From CAYTZH01 sp964442285 (GTDB lineage Bacteria > Myxococcota_A > UBA9160 > JAFDET01): a stretch of DNA of 38,101 bases. Under the pieces are notes generated by a model, which was not told where the DNA came from, searched no databases, and was given only the letters and a program-made list of their open reading frames with translations. The translations under genes and the position numbers were made by a program. The stretch covers positions 1 to 38,101 of the forward strand of contig CAYTZH010000045.1 in assembly GCA_964442285.1 (NCBI GenBank). Reading direction: 5' to 3'. The first letter of the stretch is position 1. Each line of letters begins with the position of its first letter. Positions 16,769-24,762 of the stretch are shown piece by piece.

Positions 16769-19700
16769 ATGCCCGGCGTCGCGCGTCCCGTCTACCGCTT
16801 CGACGAGTTCGAGGTGGATGCGAACCTCTTCGAGATCCGCCGAGCCGGACATCGGATCGAGGTCTCGCCCCGCGCGTTCGACGTCCTCACCTACCTGATC
16901 CGCCATCGGGAGCGCATGGTCTCCCAGGCCGAGCTGGTCTCCGAGGTCTGGAAGGCGCGCGCCGTGGCGCCGTCGGCGGTGCCGACGGCCGTGCGCGAGG
17001 TTCGCAAGGCGCTGGACGACCGGGCCAAGGCGCCCCGCTTCGTCCAGACGTCCTACCGGCGGGGCTACCGCTTCCTGGCCGAGGTCGAGGTGTCGCTCGG
17101 GAGCGGTGCCCTGGCCGGAAGCGAGAGCGACCGTCCGGCCTTCGTCGGACGGCGTCAGGAGCTGGCCGCGCTCGGAGAGGCCCTGGCGAGGGCGCAGGAG
17201 GGCGAGCCCCAGGTGGTGCTCGTGCGGGGCGAGCCCGGGATCGGCAAGACGCGCCTGTGCGAGGAGTTCGCTGCGATCGCCGCATCTCGCGGAGGCAGCC
17301 GCGTGGTGTTCGGCCGGTCCAGCGAGGTGGAGGGCGCGCCGGTCTTCTGGCCGTGGGTCCAGCTGTTGCAGGCCTTCGCCGAGGAGGGAAGCTCCGAGAT
17401 CGTCGACCGGGTCCTGGGCCCGAACGCCTCGGTGCTGGCGGACATGGTGCCCGAGATCGGGACTGCGGTGCCCATGGCCGAGGCGGCGCCTCGCGTGGCT
17501 CCGGAGCAGGCCCGCTTCCGGCTCTTCGAGGCTGTCGCGCGGACCCTCGAGCGTGCGGCCGGGGATCAGAGCCTGGTCGTCGTCCTCGACGATCTCCACC
17601 GTGCCGACGCCGACTCCCTGGCGCTGTTCCAGTACGTCGCGCGGGAGCTGCGCGATGCCGCGGTACTGGTGCTGGGGGCCTTCCGCGAGGGCGAGGGGCA
17701 GGCGAACAGCCGGCTGGCGCTGCCCCGGGACGCCGGCCTCTCTCTCGAGCTGAAGGGGTTCAGTCGACAACACGTGGCGGCATTCCTGGCCAACACCACG
17801 CGCGAGGCACCGCCCGGGCTGGCCGGCTGGCTCCACGAGCGGAGCGGCGGGAACCCGTTCTTCCTGGTCCAGCTCGTGCGGATCCTCGAGGCCGAGGGCC
17901 CGTTCGACCCCAGCCACGAGCCGACCTCCCTGCCGGAAGGGATTCGCGCCGCCGTGCTGAGGAGGCTGGAGAGCCTCCCGGACGCGAGCCGTCGCCTGGT
18001 CTCGGGGGCTTCCGTCATCGGTCGGGAGTTCGAGGCGTCCCTCCTGTGCCACGCGCTCGGCTGGAGCCCGGAGGCGTTCCTCCAGGCCGCGTCTCCCGTG
18101 CTCGCGTCGCGCATCTTCGAGGAGCTCGAGGGCCCGCCGGGGGGCTACCGCTTCTCCCATGTGCTGGTGCGGGAGGCGATCTACGAGGAGATCGACACGC
18201 TGGAACGGGCCCGCCTCCACCGCGGCGTCGCCGAGGGCCTGGAGGAGGCCTATGCCTCGCACCGGGAGCCCCATGCGGCGGCGCTCGCCCATCACTGGGC
18301 CGAGGCCGCGGTGGTGGCGGGGGGCGAGCGGGCCATCCACTACTGCATCCGCGCCGGACGCTGGGCGACCGCGCGACTCGCGTACGACGACGCGCCCGTC
18401 CACTTCCGCGAAGCCCTGCGCCTGGGGGAGGCCCATGGGCCGCTCGAGCCCCTGGCCCGCGCCGAGCTGCGGCTCGAGCTCGGAGAGGCCGAGATCCGCG
18501 CGGGTCAGCGCGACAGCGGAGAAGCCACGTTGCACGAGGTGATTCGCGAGGCCGAGGCGCTCGGCGAGCCCGTGCTCGCCGCGCGGGCCGCATTGGCCGT
18601 GGCGCCGGGCTTCTTCGCGATCGAGTTCGGCGTCATCGACCTGCCGCTGATCGAGCTGCTGGAGAAGGCCATGGCGGACCTGGGCGAGCGCGAGCCCGAG
18701 CTCCGGGCGCGCCTCCTGGCCCGGCTGGCGCTCGCCCTGAACAACTCCGACGAAGTGGAGCGGACCGCTCGGCTCAGTCGCGAGGCGGTGCGGCTGGCGG
18801 AGCAGCTGGGCGACGAGGCCGCTCTGGCCCACGCCCTCCAAGCCCGCCACGCCGTGCTGGCCGGTCCGGAGAACGCCCCCGATCGACTGCGCCTGGCGAC
18901 GGAGATCGTCCGCACCGCCTCGCGGGTTGGAGATCGGGAGCTGGAGCTCGTGCTCCGCCTCTTCCGGCTGACCGACCGGCTCGAGCTGGGAGACATGCGC
19001 GGCGTCGACCGGGAGATCGACGCCTTCACCCGTCTCGCGACGGACCTGCGCCAGCGCAGCGCGCTCTGGTACACGAAGCTCTTCCCGGCCATGCGCGCCA
19101 TCATGAAGGGCCGCTTCGAGGAAGGCGAACGCCTCGCCGACCAGTACATCATCGACGGCTCCCGCGTCGGCGACCGGAACGCGATCCTAAGTTATGCGGT
19201 CCAGAAGGCCTTCATCCGCGGAGAGCAGGGGCGAATAGATGAGATCGTCGACGATGTTGAACGAATGATTGAAGCGTTCCCGCCCCTAGAGGCGGCATGG
19301 CGTTCGGCCTTGGCGTGGGGGTTCGCCGAGCAAGGCGGCATGGATGAGATGCTTCGGCAGTTTGACGCGATAGTGAGCGAGGACTTCAGGCACGTGCCGC
19401 GCAATGCAATGTGGCTGATGTCAATGACATTCCTGGCTACTCCGTGCCGTGTGCTCGGCGGCGACGATCGGAGAACTCGGATCCTCTACAATGAACTCTT
19501 ACCCTTTGCATCGCGGTTTGCAGTCGTAGGCTACTCGGTGCTCTGCCTAGGGTCGGTGGCGAGATCGCTCGGCGTGCTTGCGACGGCCCTGGGAGCTTGG
19601 GAGGAAGCCGAGGAGCATTTCAAGTTGGCCCTATTCGAGAACCGGCGAATAGGGGCGATGCCGTGGTTTGCTCGTACGCTGAAGGAGTATGCAGACATGC

Positions 19701-19813
19701 TTCAACTCCGAGGGGCTCCGGCGTCCGAAGTAAGGTCCTACAGGGACAGGGCTCTCCGGGTAGCCAGGCGCCTGGACCTCAAGCTCCTTCTCCCCGCGCT
19801 TTCCGGCGAGTGA
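16769..19813 (+). CDS. Winged-helix / AAA ATPase / TPR transcriptional regulator
   Basis: 1014 residues. Residues 1-~105 are an OmpR-type winged helix (YRFDEFEVDANLFEIRRAG, then VPTAVREVRKALDD and SYRRGYRFLAEV). From ~125 there is an AAA_16/STAND-like ATPase with Walker A GEPGIGKT at 154-161 and Walker B LVVVLDDLHRAD. TPR-like helical repeats fill the C-terminal half. Such proteins are one-component ATP-dependent regulators with unknown ligands. ATG 16769 was chosen because the winged helix begins there; the longer upstream frame overlaps the sigma-54 gene. Base composition and codon use change abruptly near 19187 (residue 807): codons such as CTA, AGT, ATA and TTA appear while the frame and TPR pattern continue, so the tail looks imported. 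Confidence 0.87.
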   Translation: MPGVARPVYRFDEFEVDANLFEIRRAGHRIEVSPRAFDVLTYLIRHRERMVSQAELVSEVWKARAVAPSAVPTAVREVRKALDDRAKAPRFVQTSYRRGYRFLAEVEVSLGSGALAGSESDRPAFVGRRQELAALGEALARAQEGEPQVVLVRGEPGIGKTRLCEEFAAIAASRGGSRVVFGRSSEVEGAPVFWPWVQLLQAFAEEGSSEIVDRVLGPNASVLADMVPEIGTAVPMAEAAPRVAPEQARFRLFEAVARTLERAAGDQSLVVVLDDLHRADADSLALFQYVARELRDAAVLVLGAFREGEGQANSRLALPRDAGLSLELKGFSRQHVAAFLANTTREAPPGLAGWLHERSGGNPFFLVQLVRILEAEGPFDPSHEPTSLPEGIRAAVLRRLESLPDASRRLVSGASVIGREFEASLLCHALGWSPEAFLQAASPVLASRIFEELEGPPGGYRFSHVLVREAIYEEIDTLERARLHRGVAEGLEEAYASHREPHAAALAHHWAEAAVVAGGERAIHYCIRAGRWATARLAYDDAPVHFREALRLGEAHGPLEPLARAELRLELGEAEIRAGQRDSGEATLHEVIREAEALGEPVLAARAALAVAPGFFAIEFGVIDLPLIELLEKAMADLGEREPELRARLLARLALALNNSDEVERTARLSREAVRLAEQLGDEAALAHALQARHAVLAGPENAPDRLRLATEIVRTASRVGDRELELVLRLFRLTDRLELGDMRGVDREIDAFTRLATDLRQRSALWYTKLFPAMRAIMKGRFEEGERLADQYIIDGSRVGDRNAILSYAVQKAFIRGEQGRIDEIVDDVERMIEAFPPLEAAWRSALAWGFAEQGGMDEMLRQFDAIVSEDFRHVPRNAMWLMSMTFLATPCRVLGGDDRRTRILYNELLPFASRFAVVGYSVLCLGSVARSLGVLATALGAWEEAEEHFKLALFENRRIGAMPWFARTLKEYADMLQLRGAPASEVRSYRDRALRVARRLDLKLLLPALSGE

Positions 19814-19883
19814 GATCTGACGCGTTTCTAACGCGTTGCGTTACCTGCCTCTCCACGCGGCTGCACCTATCGGATTAAGATTC

Positions 19884-19889
19884 TATACT
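19884..19889 (+). promoter_or_regulatory. Candidate -10 element upstream of the PilZ fusion gene
   Basis: TATACT matches the sigma-70 -10 consensus at five of six positions in an otherwise gene-free 164-base stretch, about 90 bases before the GTG start. A -35 box at the right spacing (CTGCAC, 19861-19866) is poor. Confidence 0.3.
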
Positions 19890-19977
19890 TGATCTGGCAA
19901 CTGCCTCTGCAAGCGACTGAATCTGTTCGGTTTCGCTTGGATAGGCGTGTGAGGCTGAAGAGGAGAGGGATCCCCTA

Positions 19978-22470
19978 GTGGACCCTGCGGGGCGTCTAAG
20001 CCGGTCCAAGCCGCTCTCTGAGGAGGACTTGGGTCGCCTCTACCGTGAGGCGTCTGCTGACCGAGCAGAGATCCGCTTTCTATTGAACGATGCAAAGCGA
20101 GCGCGTACGACCCTGCGGCGAGGATTGAACCGCCGAATCGCAGTCGAAACGGCGTTCGTAGTCTCTGTTCGAGAGAAAACCTTCGAAATTGAGACGCGAG
20201 ACTTCGAACCGGCTCACGCACGACAAGTCTTCCTCTCTCTCGATCGGAGAGGTGAAACGATCGTGCTGCCGTGCCGGTTCATCCGTGAGCCATCCGGTGA
20301 TCGGGTAGAACTCTCTATTCCGGCTCGAATCTATGTTGACGAACGCAGGGACTCGTCCAGAAGAAAGAGCACCGCTCCCAGACAAAGAGTTCAGATTCAG
20401 CCTGGGAGGGGCGAGGGATCGACTGGGTTCGTTTCCGATTGGTCGGACGGCGGTCTAGCGGTAGAAGTGCCGGCAGGTCAGGAATTCTCTCCCGAGGATC
20501 AGGTCGAGATCCGGTTCTTGGATGAAAGGCGTGCCACACAGTACGGGCAAGTACGTCACCTCTCGCGTAGAGAGCAGCCGGGTTGGACGCGGCTGGGACT
20601 TCAGGTGAGTACTGTTCCAAGCACCGGAAATCTCGAGATCCATGAGTACAGTCGGGTGTTCCCGAAGGCCTTTCATGAGCGTGCTCAAGAGCGCGTGCAA
20701 GTCTTGGGTGGTGCTGCGCGGGTAGCTGTCAGACGAGCTGCGAGCCGAGTCCGAGCGTCGGCAGCGTCCGAGACGCCCGTGCCGCTTCGGGATTTCACGA
20801 ATAATTCGGGTGAGAGGATCCGCGCAATCGTCGATACATGGGGTGACGTGCGGCACGGGACAGCTGTGATCATCCCGCCTGCTTTCGGCAAGACGAAGGA
20901 AACACTGCTCCCTTTGGCGCTCACGATTGTCGAATCGTTCAAGCGGGCTCGACGGCCTGTCGCTGTAGTGCGGTTCGACGGAGTTCGCCGCAGGGGCGAG
21001 AGCCACAACGACCCTGAGTGTCTCGCTCCCGGACGTGAGTACCTCCACTTCACGGGCTCGCAGGCGGTGGACGACATCCGCGCAACGCTCCGGTTCTTGC
21101 AGGAGGCTCCTGATCTGAGGCCGTCCAAGACCGTGCTAGTTACTTTCAGCGCGGCTTCTTCAGAAGGCCGCAAAGTCCTGGCGACAGACTCGGCACGACA
21201 AATTGACGGGTGGGTATGCGTGGTCGGTGCCCCCGACACTCAGTCTGCAATGAAGAAGATTTCAGGAGGTATCGACTTTACTCGAGGGCTCCTGAGCGGC
21301 GTTCGATTCGGCAAGCAAGAGATCCTTGGTGTGGTTATGGACGCCGATAGGGCGGGGCTGGATGGCATTGAGGCGGGTCTTGCGACCTACGAAGATGCGC
21401 GTCGTGATATGGCTAGCATTGCTGCGCCGATCACTTGGATTCACGGCAAGCACGACGCGTGGATGGACCGTCGTCGCGTCGAGGCCTTGATGCGCTGTGG
21501 GGACTCCAGCAACCGAAAGCTGATAGAGGTTCCTACTGGCCACCAGCTTAGGACTAGCCAGCAGGCTCTTGAGATCTTCCAACTGATCTCGTCAGAGATC
21601 GCCGAAATGTCTGGCGGCGATGGGATCCGGCCTGCGCTGCCGTCAATGACGTCGCTCGACAGCCGGCACCTTGCGGAACGAAGTCGCCTCCCCAAGGTTA
21701 GGATTGATCTCCGCGAGATGTGGCGGGAATACCTGCTGGGGCCGGACGGCATCATCGGAATCGAGCTGATGACGGCTTCTGAGATCTATCGGGCGTTCAT
21801 GAGGCAGCAGATCCGACAGCTGCGGCTTCAGCCCCATGATCGTGTGATCGATCTCGGCGCTGGAACGGGCGCGTTTCGTAGGATGCTTGAGGTAGAGGGT
21901 CTGGCGGGTCCCGTAGCGATCCATGAGCTTGATTTCGTTGGGGAGGCACTCTCTCAGGGTCGCCGGGACACGGCCGGGCGCAGCGTCGGAGCGGCTTCCC
22001 TCGTGGCAGACCTGGAGGTTGGTTCCGGGCTTCACATTCCGATACGCGACGGCAGCTACGACGCAGTAATTGCGTCGCTCGTCGTCAGCTACGTCGAGGA
22101 TCCGGTGGCCTTGGCTGGTGAGTGTGCGCGCATCTTGAGGCCTGGGGGGCGAATCGTCTTGTCCTCTCTGGTGCCCGACGCCGACATCTCCAAGGTGTTC
22201 GAAGACGGGATAGATGAACTCTCTGAAGTTGACGTCGCTGAGGTCTACGGAGACGCTGTAGCCGCTCGGGATGCCGGAGAGCTTTCTCGAGAGTTCTTGA
22301 ACCGAGGGGCCAGAATCCTCGAATTGGAGGAGCAGGGCAGGTTTCGATTTTGGACCGGGGATGCCCTGGCCGATCTTCTTGAGAGCTGTGGGTTTGGTGA
22401 GTTGCAGATAGTGGAGGGCTTCGGCAACCCCCCGCAAGCCGTGATCGTATCGGCGACGCTCAAGGGATAG
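19978..22470 (+). CDS. PilZ (c-di-GMP) - alpha/beta hydrolase - SAM methyltransferase fusion protein
   Basis: 830 residues with three modules. Residues ~50-215 hold a YcgR-N-like strand region and a PilZ domain whose full c-di-GMP motif is present: R124-x3-R128 and D154-x-S156-x2-G159. Residues ~265-540 are an alpha/beta hydrolase resembling LuxD-type acyl transferases: probable nucleophile Ser395 (ASSEG), acid Asp493 (HGKHD) and His522 (PTGHQL). Residues ~590-830 are a class I methyltransferase with motif I VIDLGAGTG at 623-631 and a late-strand ILRPGGRIVLSS. Substrates are unknown. GTG 19978 has GGAGAGGG upstream at a slightly long spacing. An MMPL/RND exporter follows in the same direction and frame. 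The whole gene has the lower-GC composition of the mosaic segment. Confidence 0.85.
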   Translation: MDPAGRLSRSKPLSEEDLGRLYREASADRAEIRFLLNDAKRARTTLRRGLNRRIAVETAFVVSVREKTFEIETRDFEPAHARQVFLSLDRRGETIVLPCRFIREPSGDRVELSIPARIYVDERRDSSRRKSTAPRQRVQIQPGRGEGSTGFVSDWSDGGLAVEVPAGQEFSPEDQVEIRFLDERRATQYGQVRHLSRREQPGWTRLGLQVSTVPSTGNLEIHEYSRVFPKAFHERAQERVQVLGGAARVAVRRAASRVRASAASETPVPLRDFTNNSGERIRAIVDTWGDVRHGTAVIIPPAFGKTKETLLPLALTIVESFKRARRPVAVVRFDGVRRRGESHNDPECLAPGREYLHFTGSQAVDDIRATLRFLQEAPDLRPSKTVLVTFSAASSEGRKVLATDSARQIDGWVCVVGAPDTQSAMKKISGGIDFTRGLLSGVRFGKQEILGVVMDADRAGLDGIEAGLATYEDARRDMASIAAPITWIHGKHDAWMDRRRVEALMRCGDSSNRKLIEVPTGHQLRTSQQALEIFQLISSEIAEMSGGDGIRPALPSMTSLDSRHLAERSRLPKVRIDLREMWREYLLGPDGIIGIELMTASEIYRAFMRQQIRQLRLQPHDRVIDLGAGTGAFRRMLEVEGLAGPVAIHELDFVGEALSQGRRDTAGRSVGAASLVADLEVGSGLHIPIRDGSYDAVIASLVVSYVEDPVALAGECARILRPGGRIVLSSLVPDADISKVFEDGIDELSEVDVAEVYGDAVAARDAGELSREFLNRGARILELEEQGRFRFWTGDALADLLESCGFGELQIVEGFGNPPQAVIVSATLKG

Positions 22471-22554
22471 CAAGAGATCAGCCGTACCTTCAGGAGCATC
22501 AGCAGTGCGTGGATTGATGGGCTGGTCGCCGCATCGGTCCGTCGGCCCTCGCGA

Positions 22555-24741
22555 GTGTTCGCTGTCTGGGGCGTCCTCTCGGCGGTTGCCGCGATCGGGG
22601 TCACGCAGCTTACCGTTGATACCTCTACGGATAGCGTCTTGGATCGCCAGAGCCCTGCCTGGGCTCTCTACCAAGAGAGTCTCTCCGCATTCGGCAGCGA
22701 CGAGGTCGTGGTTGTCGCTGTTCCAGCAGATGCCCCGTTCTCAACGGCCGCACTAGAGACGGTTAGAGATCTCTCTGGCCGGTTTGAGAAGATTCCGGGC
22801 GTCGCCCGCGTTGACAGCCTGGCAACAGTGCCGCTCATCGATGCGGATCCTTCGGGTGCCCTCTCACTAGAACCATCAATCGGCCACAGCGTTCCATCGA
22901 CGGAGCCAGAGCGCGGCCGTTTGGCGGTCCAGGTGAGCCAGGATCGGCTGGCTAAGCGGAGTCTCGTCTCGGTGGATGGCCGCACATTCGCATTGAACCT
23001 GTCGCTGGAGGGGCCCCCTTCTGGTTTTGACCGAGTCGTAGCGGCCATCAGGGACGAGGTGGCTGCAAGCGGACCAGCTTGGGTTTCGGGTGTTCCCGTC
23101 TTCCGCACCGAGGCCAATCGCCGTACCCGCTCAGAGATACTTCTTCTTGCGCCATTTACTGCAATCCTCATGGCTGGCTTTCTCTTTGCCGTCTTCCGCA
23201 GCCCAGTTGCGGTCATCGTGCCGACGCTTGCCAGCAGCTTGGGCAGCTGGATGACGCTGGGGGTCATTGGGTTTGTTGGCCGTCCGGTGAATGCCTCCTC
23301 CATGATTCTTCCATCAGTTCTTCTTGCTCTTGGCTGCGCATACGTCATGCACGTTCTCTGTGCCGCGGTTGGTGCGGGCGACCGGCGCTCGCTGTCGCGA
23401 GCTGCCCGTGCTGTGGCAACGCCTATCGCCCTATCCGGCGCCACCACAGCACTCGGGTTCCTGGCGATTGGCACCGTGAGGATCGAGGCGGCTCAGGAGC
23501 TGGGTGCCTTTGGAGGGGTCGGGGTCTTGGTCGTCTTGTTTGCGGCTCTAACCATCGCCCCAGCGGCTTTGGCGCTGTGGCCGCTGCCTAGGCGGCCCGG
23601 CGTCGTGCATGAGTGGATCGATTCTGGATTGAGAGGGTGGGTCGTCTCGTTAGTCTCCAAGCGGGCTTGGGTATTGCTTGCCGTTTGGGCGGCCCTCCTT
23701 TGCGGATTCGGAATTGGACTAGTCCAGACCACCGTCAGTACGGACCTGACGCGGTGGTTCCCAGGCTCGTCGGAAGTCCGCCAGTCTTACGAAGAGATCA
23801 AGTCGCGGCTTGCTGGGATCAGCCCCATGAACGTGGTGATCCAGGCAGCAGATGGCGATTCGGTAGCGCGACCGGCGACTATTAGGGCGGTGGCTGACCT
23901 TGCGTCGTTCTTGGAGAAGGATGAGGCAGTCGGCAGAGCGCTTTCGGTCGCAGACCCGCTAACTCAGCTGCATCAGGGTTTTACTGCCGATTTGTCGGCT
24001 GGTCTACCCAGATCCGCGAGTGCGATCGAGCAATACCTTCTTCTTCTCGAATCCGTTGAGCAGCTCTCAGACCTCATCACCGCAGACCGGAGCGCGGCGA
24101 ACATTCTTCTCCGGGTGAACGACAACGCTTCCGATCGCCTAGTGGCGATTGGAAAGCGTGCTGAGGATTGGTGGTTGGAGAATGGGCCTACCGGGACCCG
24201 CGCTTACTCGACTGGGATCATGTTCGAGTTTGGTCGAGCGGAGGAAGCGATTGCATACGGTCAGCTCCAAGGGCTGGGCCTTGCTCTTGTAGCGATCAGC
24301 GCAGTCTTGTTGGTCGTGTTGAGGGCGCCTCGAACAGCCTTGACAGCGATCGTCCCGAATCTGGTTCCGCTCATTGTGGTCTTTGGCCTGATGGGGTTCT
24401 TGGGCGTGCCGCTGGATGTAGGGAACATAGTGCTCGGGAGCTTGGCGCTCGGAATCGCGGTTGATGACACGATCCATTTCCTAGCCAGGTACGAAGAGCT
24501 TGAGAAGGAGGGCGTCGGCGTCAGGGAGGTTCTCGATGGAACGCTGTCAAGGATCCTGCGACCCGTGGTCTATACAACAATTGCAATCGGTCTGGGCTTT
24601 TCTGTGCTGGCGATTTCGGGCTTCACGGTGGTCCGGAATCTAGGTCTGGTTACCACGGCGATGGTGATGCTCTGCCTGCTGGCGGATCTGCTGCTTCTTC
24701 CTGTGCTCTTGGAGCCCAATCGAGCGAGAAAACTCGATTAA
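22555..24741 (+). CDS. MMPL/RND-superfamily exporter
   Basis: At least 728 residues with the RND duplicated layout: one N-terminal helix, a large periplasmic loop, about five helices (from ILLLAPFTAILMAGFLFAVF), a second loop, and a final helix bundle with the signature GIAVDDTIHFLARYEE. Members export lipids, hopanoids or other hydrophobic compounds; there is no adaptor or outer-membrane gene nearby. GTG 22555 is the first in-frame standard start, but recognisable N-terminal sequence (AWIDGLVAASVRRPSRV) lies upstream in the same frame. AGGAG (22492-22496) sits 8 bases before an out-of-frame GTG at 22505, so a one-base deletion near 22509 may hide the true start. Likely in an operon with the PilZ fusion gene. 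Confidence 0.88.
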   Translation: MFAVWGVLSAVAAIGVTQLTVDTSTDSVLDRQSPAWALYQESLSAFGSDEVVVVAVPADAPFSTAALETVRDLSGRFEKIPGVARVDSLATVPLIDADPSGALSLEPSIGHSVPSTEPERGRLAVQVSQDRLAKRSLVSVDGRTFALNLSLEGPPSGFDRVVAAIRDEVAASGPAWVSGVPVFRTEANRRTRSEILLLAPFTAILMAGFLFAVFRSPVAVIVPTLASSLGSWMTLGVIGFVGRPVNASSMILPSVLLALGCAYVMHVLCAAVGAGDRRSLSRAARAVATPIALSGATTALGFLAIGTVRIEAAQELGAFGGVGVLVVLFAALTIAPAALALWPLPRRPGVVHEWIDSGLRGWVVSLVSKRAWVLLAVWAALLCGFGIGLVQTTVSTDLTRWFPGSSEVRQSYEEIKSRLAGISPMNVVIQAADGDSVARPATIRAVADLASFLEKDEAVGRALSVADPLTQLHQGFTADLSAGLPRSASAIEQYLLLLESVEQLSDLITADRSAANILLRVNDNASDRLVAIGKRAEDWWLENGPTGTRAYSTGIMFEFGRAEEAIAYGQLQGLGLALVAISAVLLVVLRAPRTALTAIVPNLVPLIVVFGLMGFLGVPLDVGNIVLGSLALGIAVDDTIHFLARYEELEKEGVGVREVLDGTLSRILRPVVYTTIAIGLGFSVLAISGFTVVRNLGLVTTAMVMLCLLADLLLLPVLLEPNRARKLD

Positions 24742-24762
24742 AGCCGAGCAGTTGACGCTCCG

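Noticed and set aside
22445..22560. Stop-codon readthrough joining the PilZ fusion protein to the exporter
   Set aside because: The shared frame is suggestive, but a ribosome site and alternative start lie between; a start-region indel is simpler.
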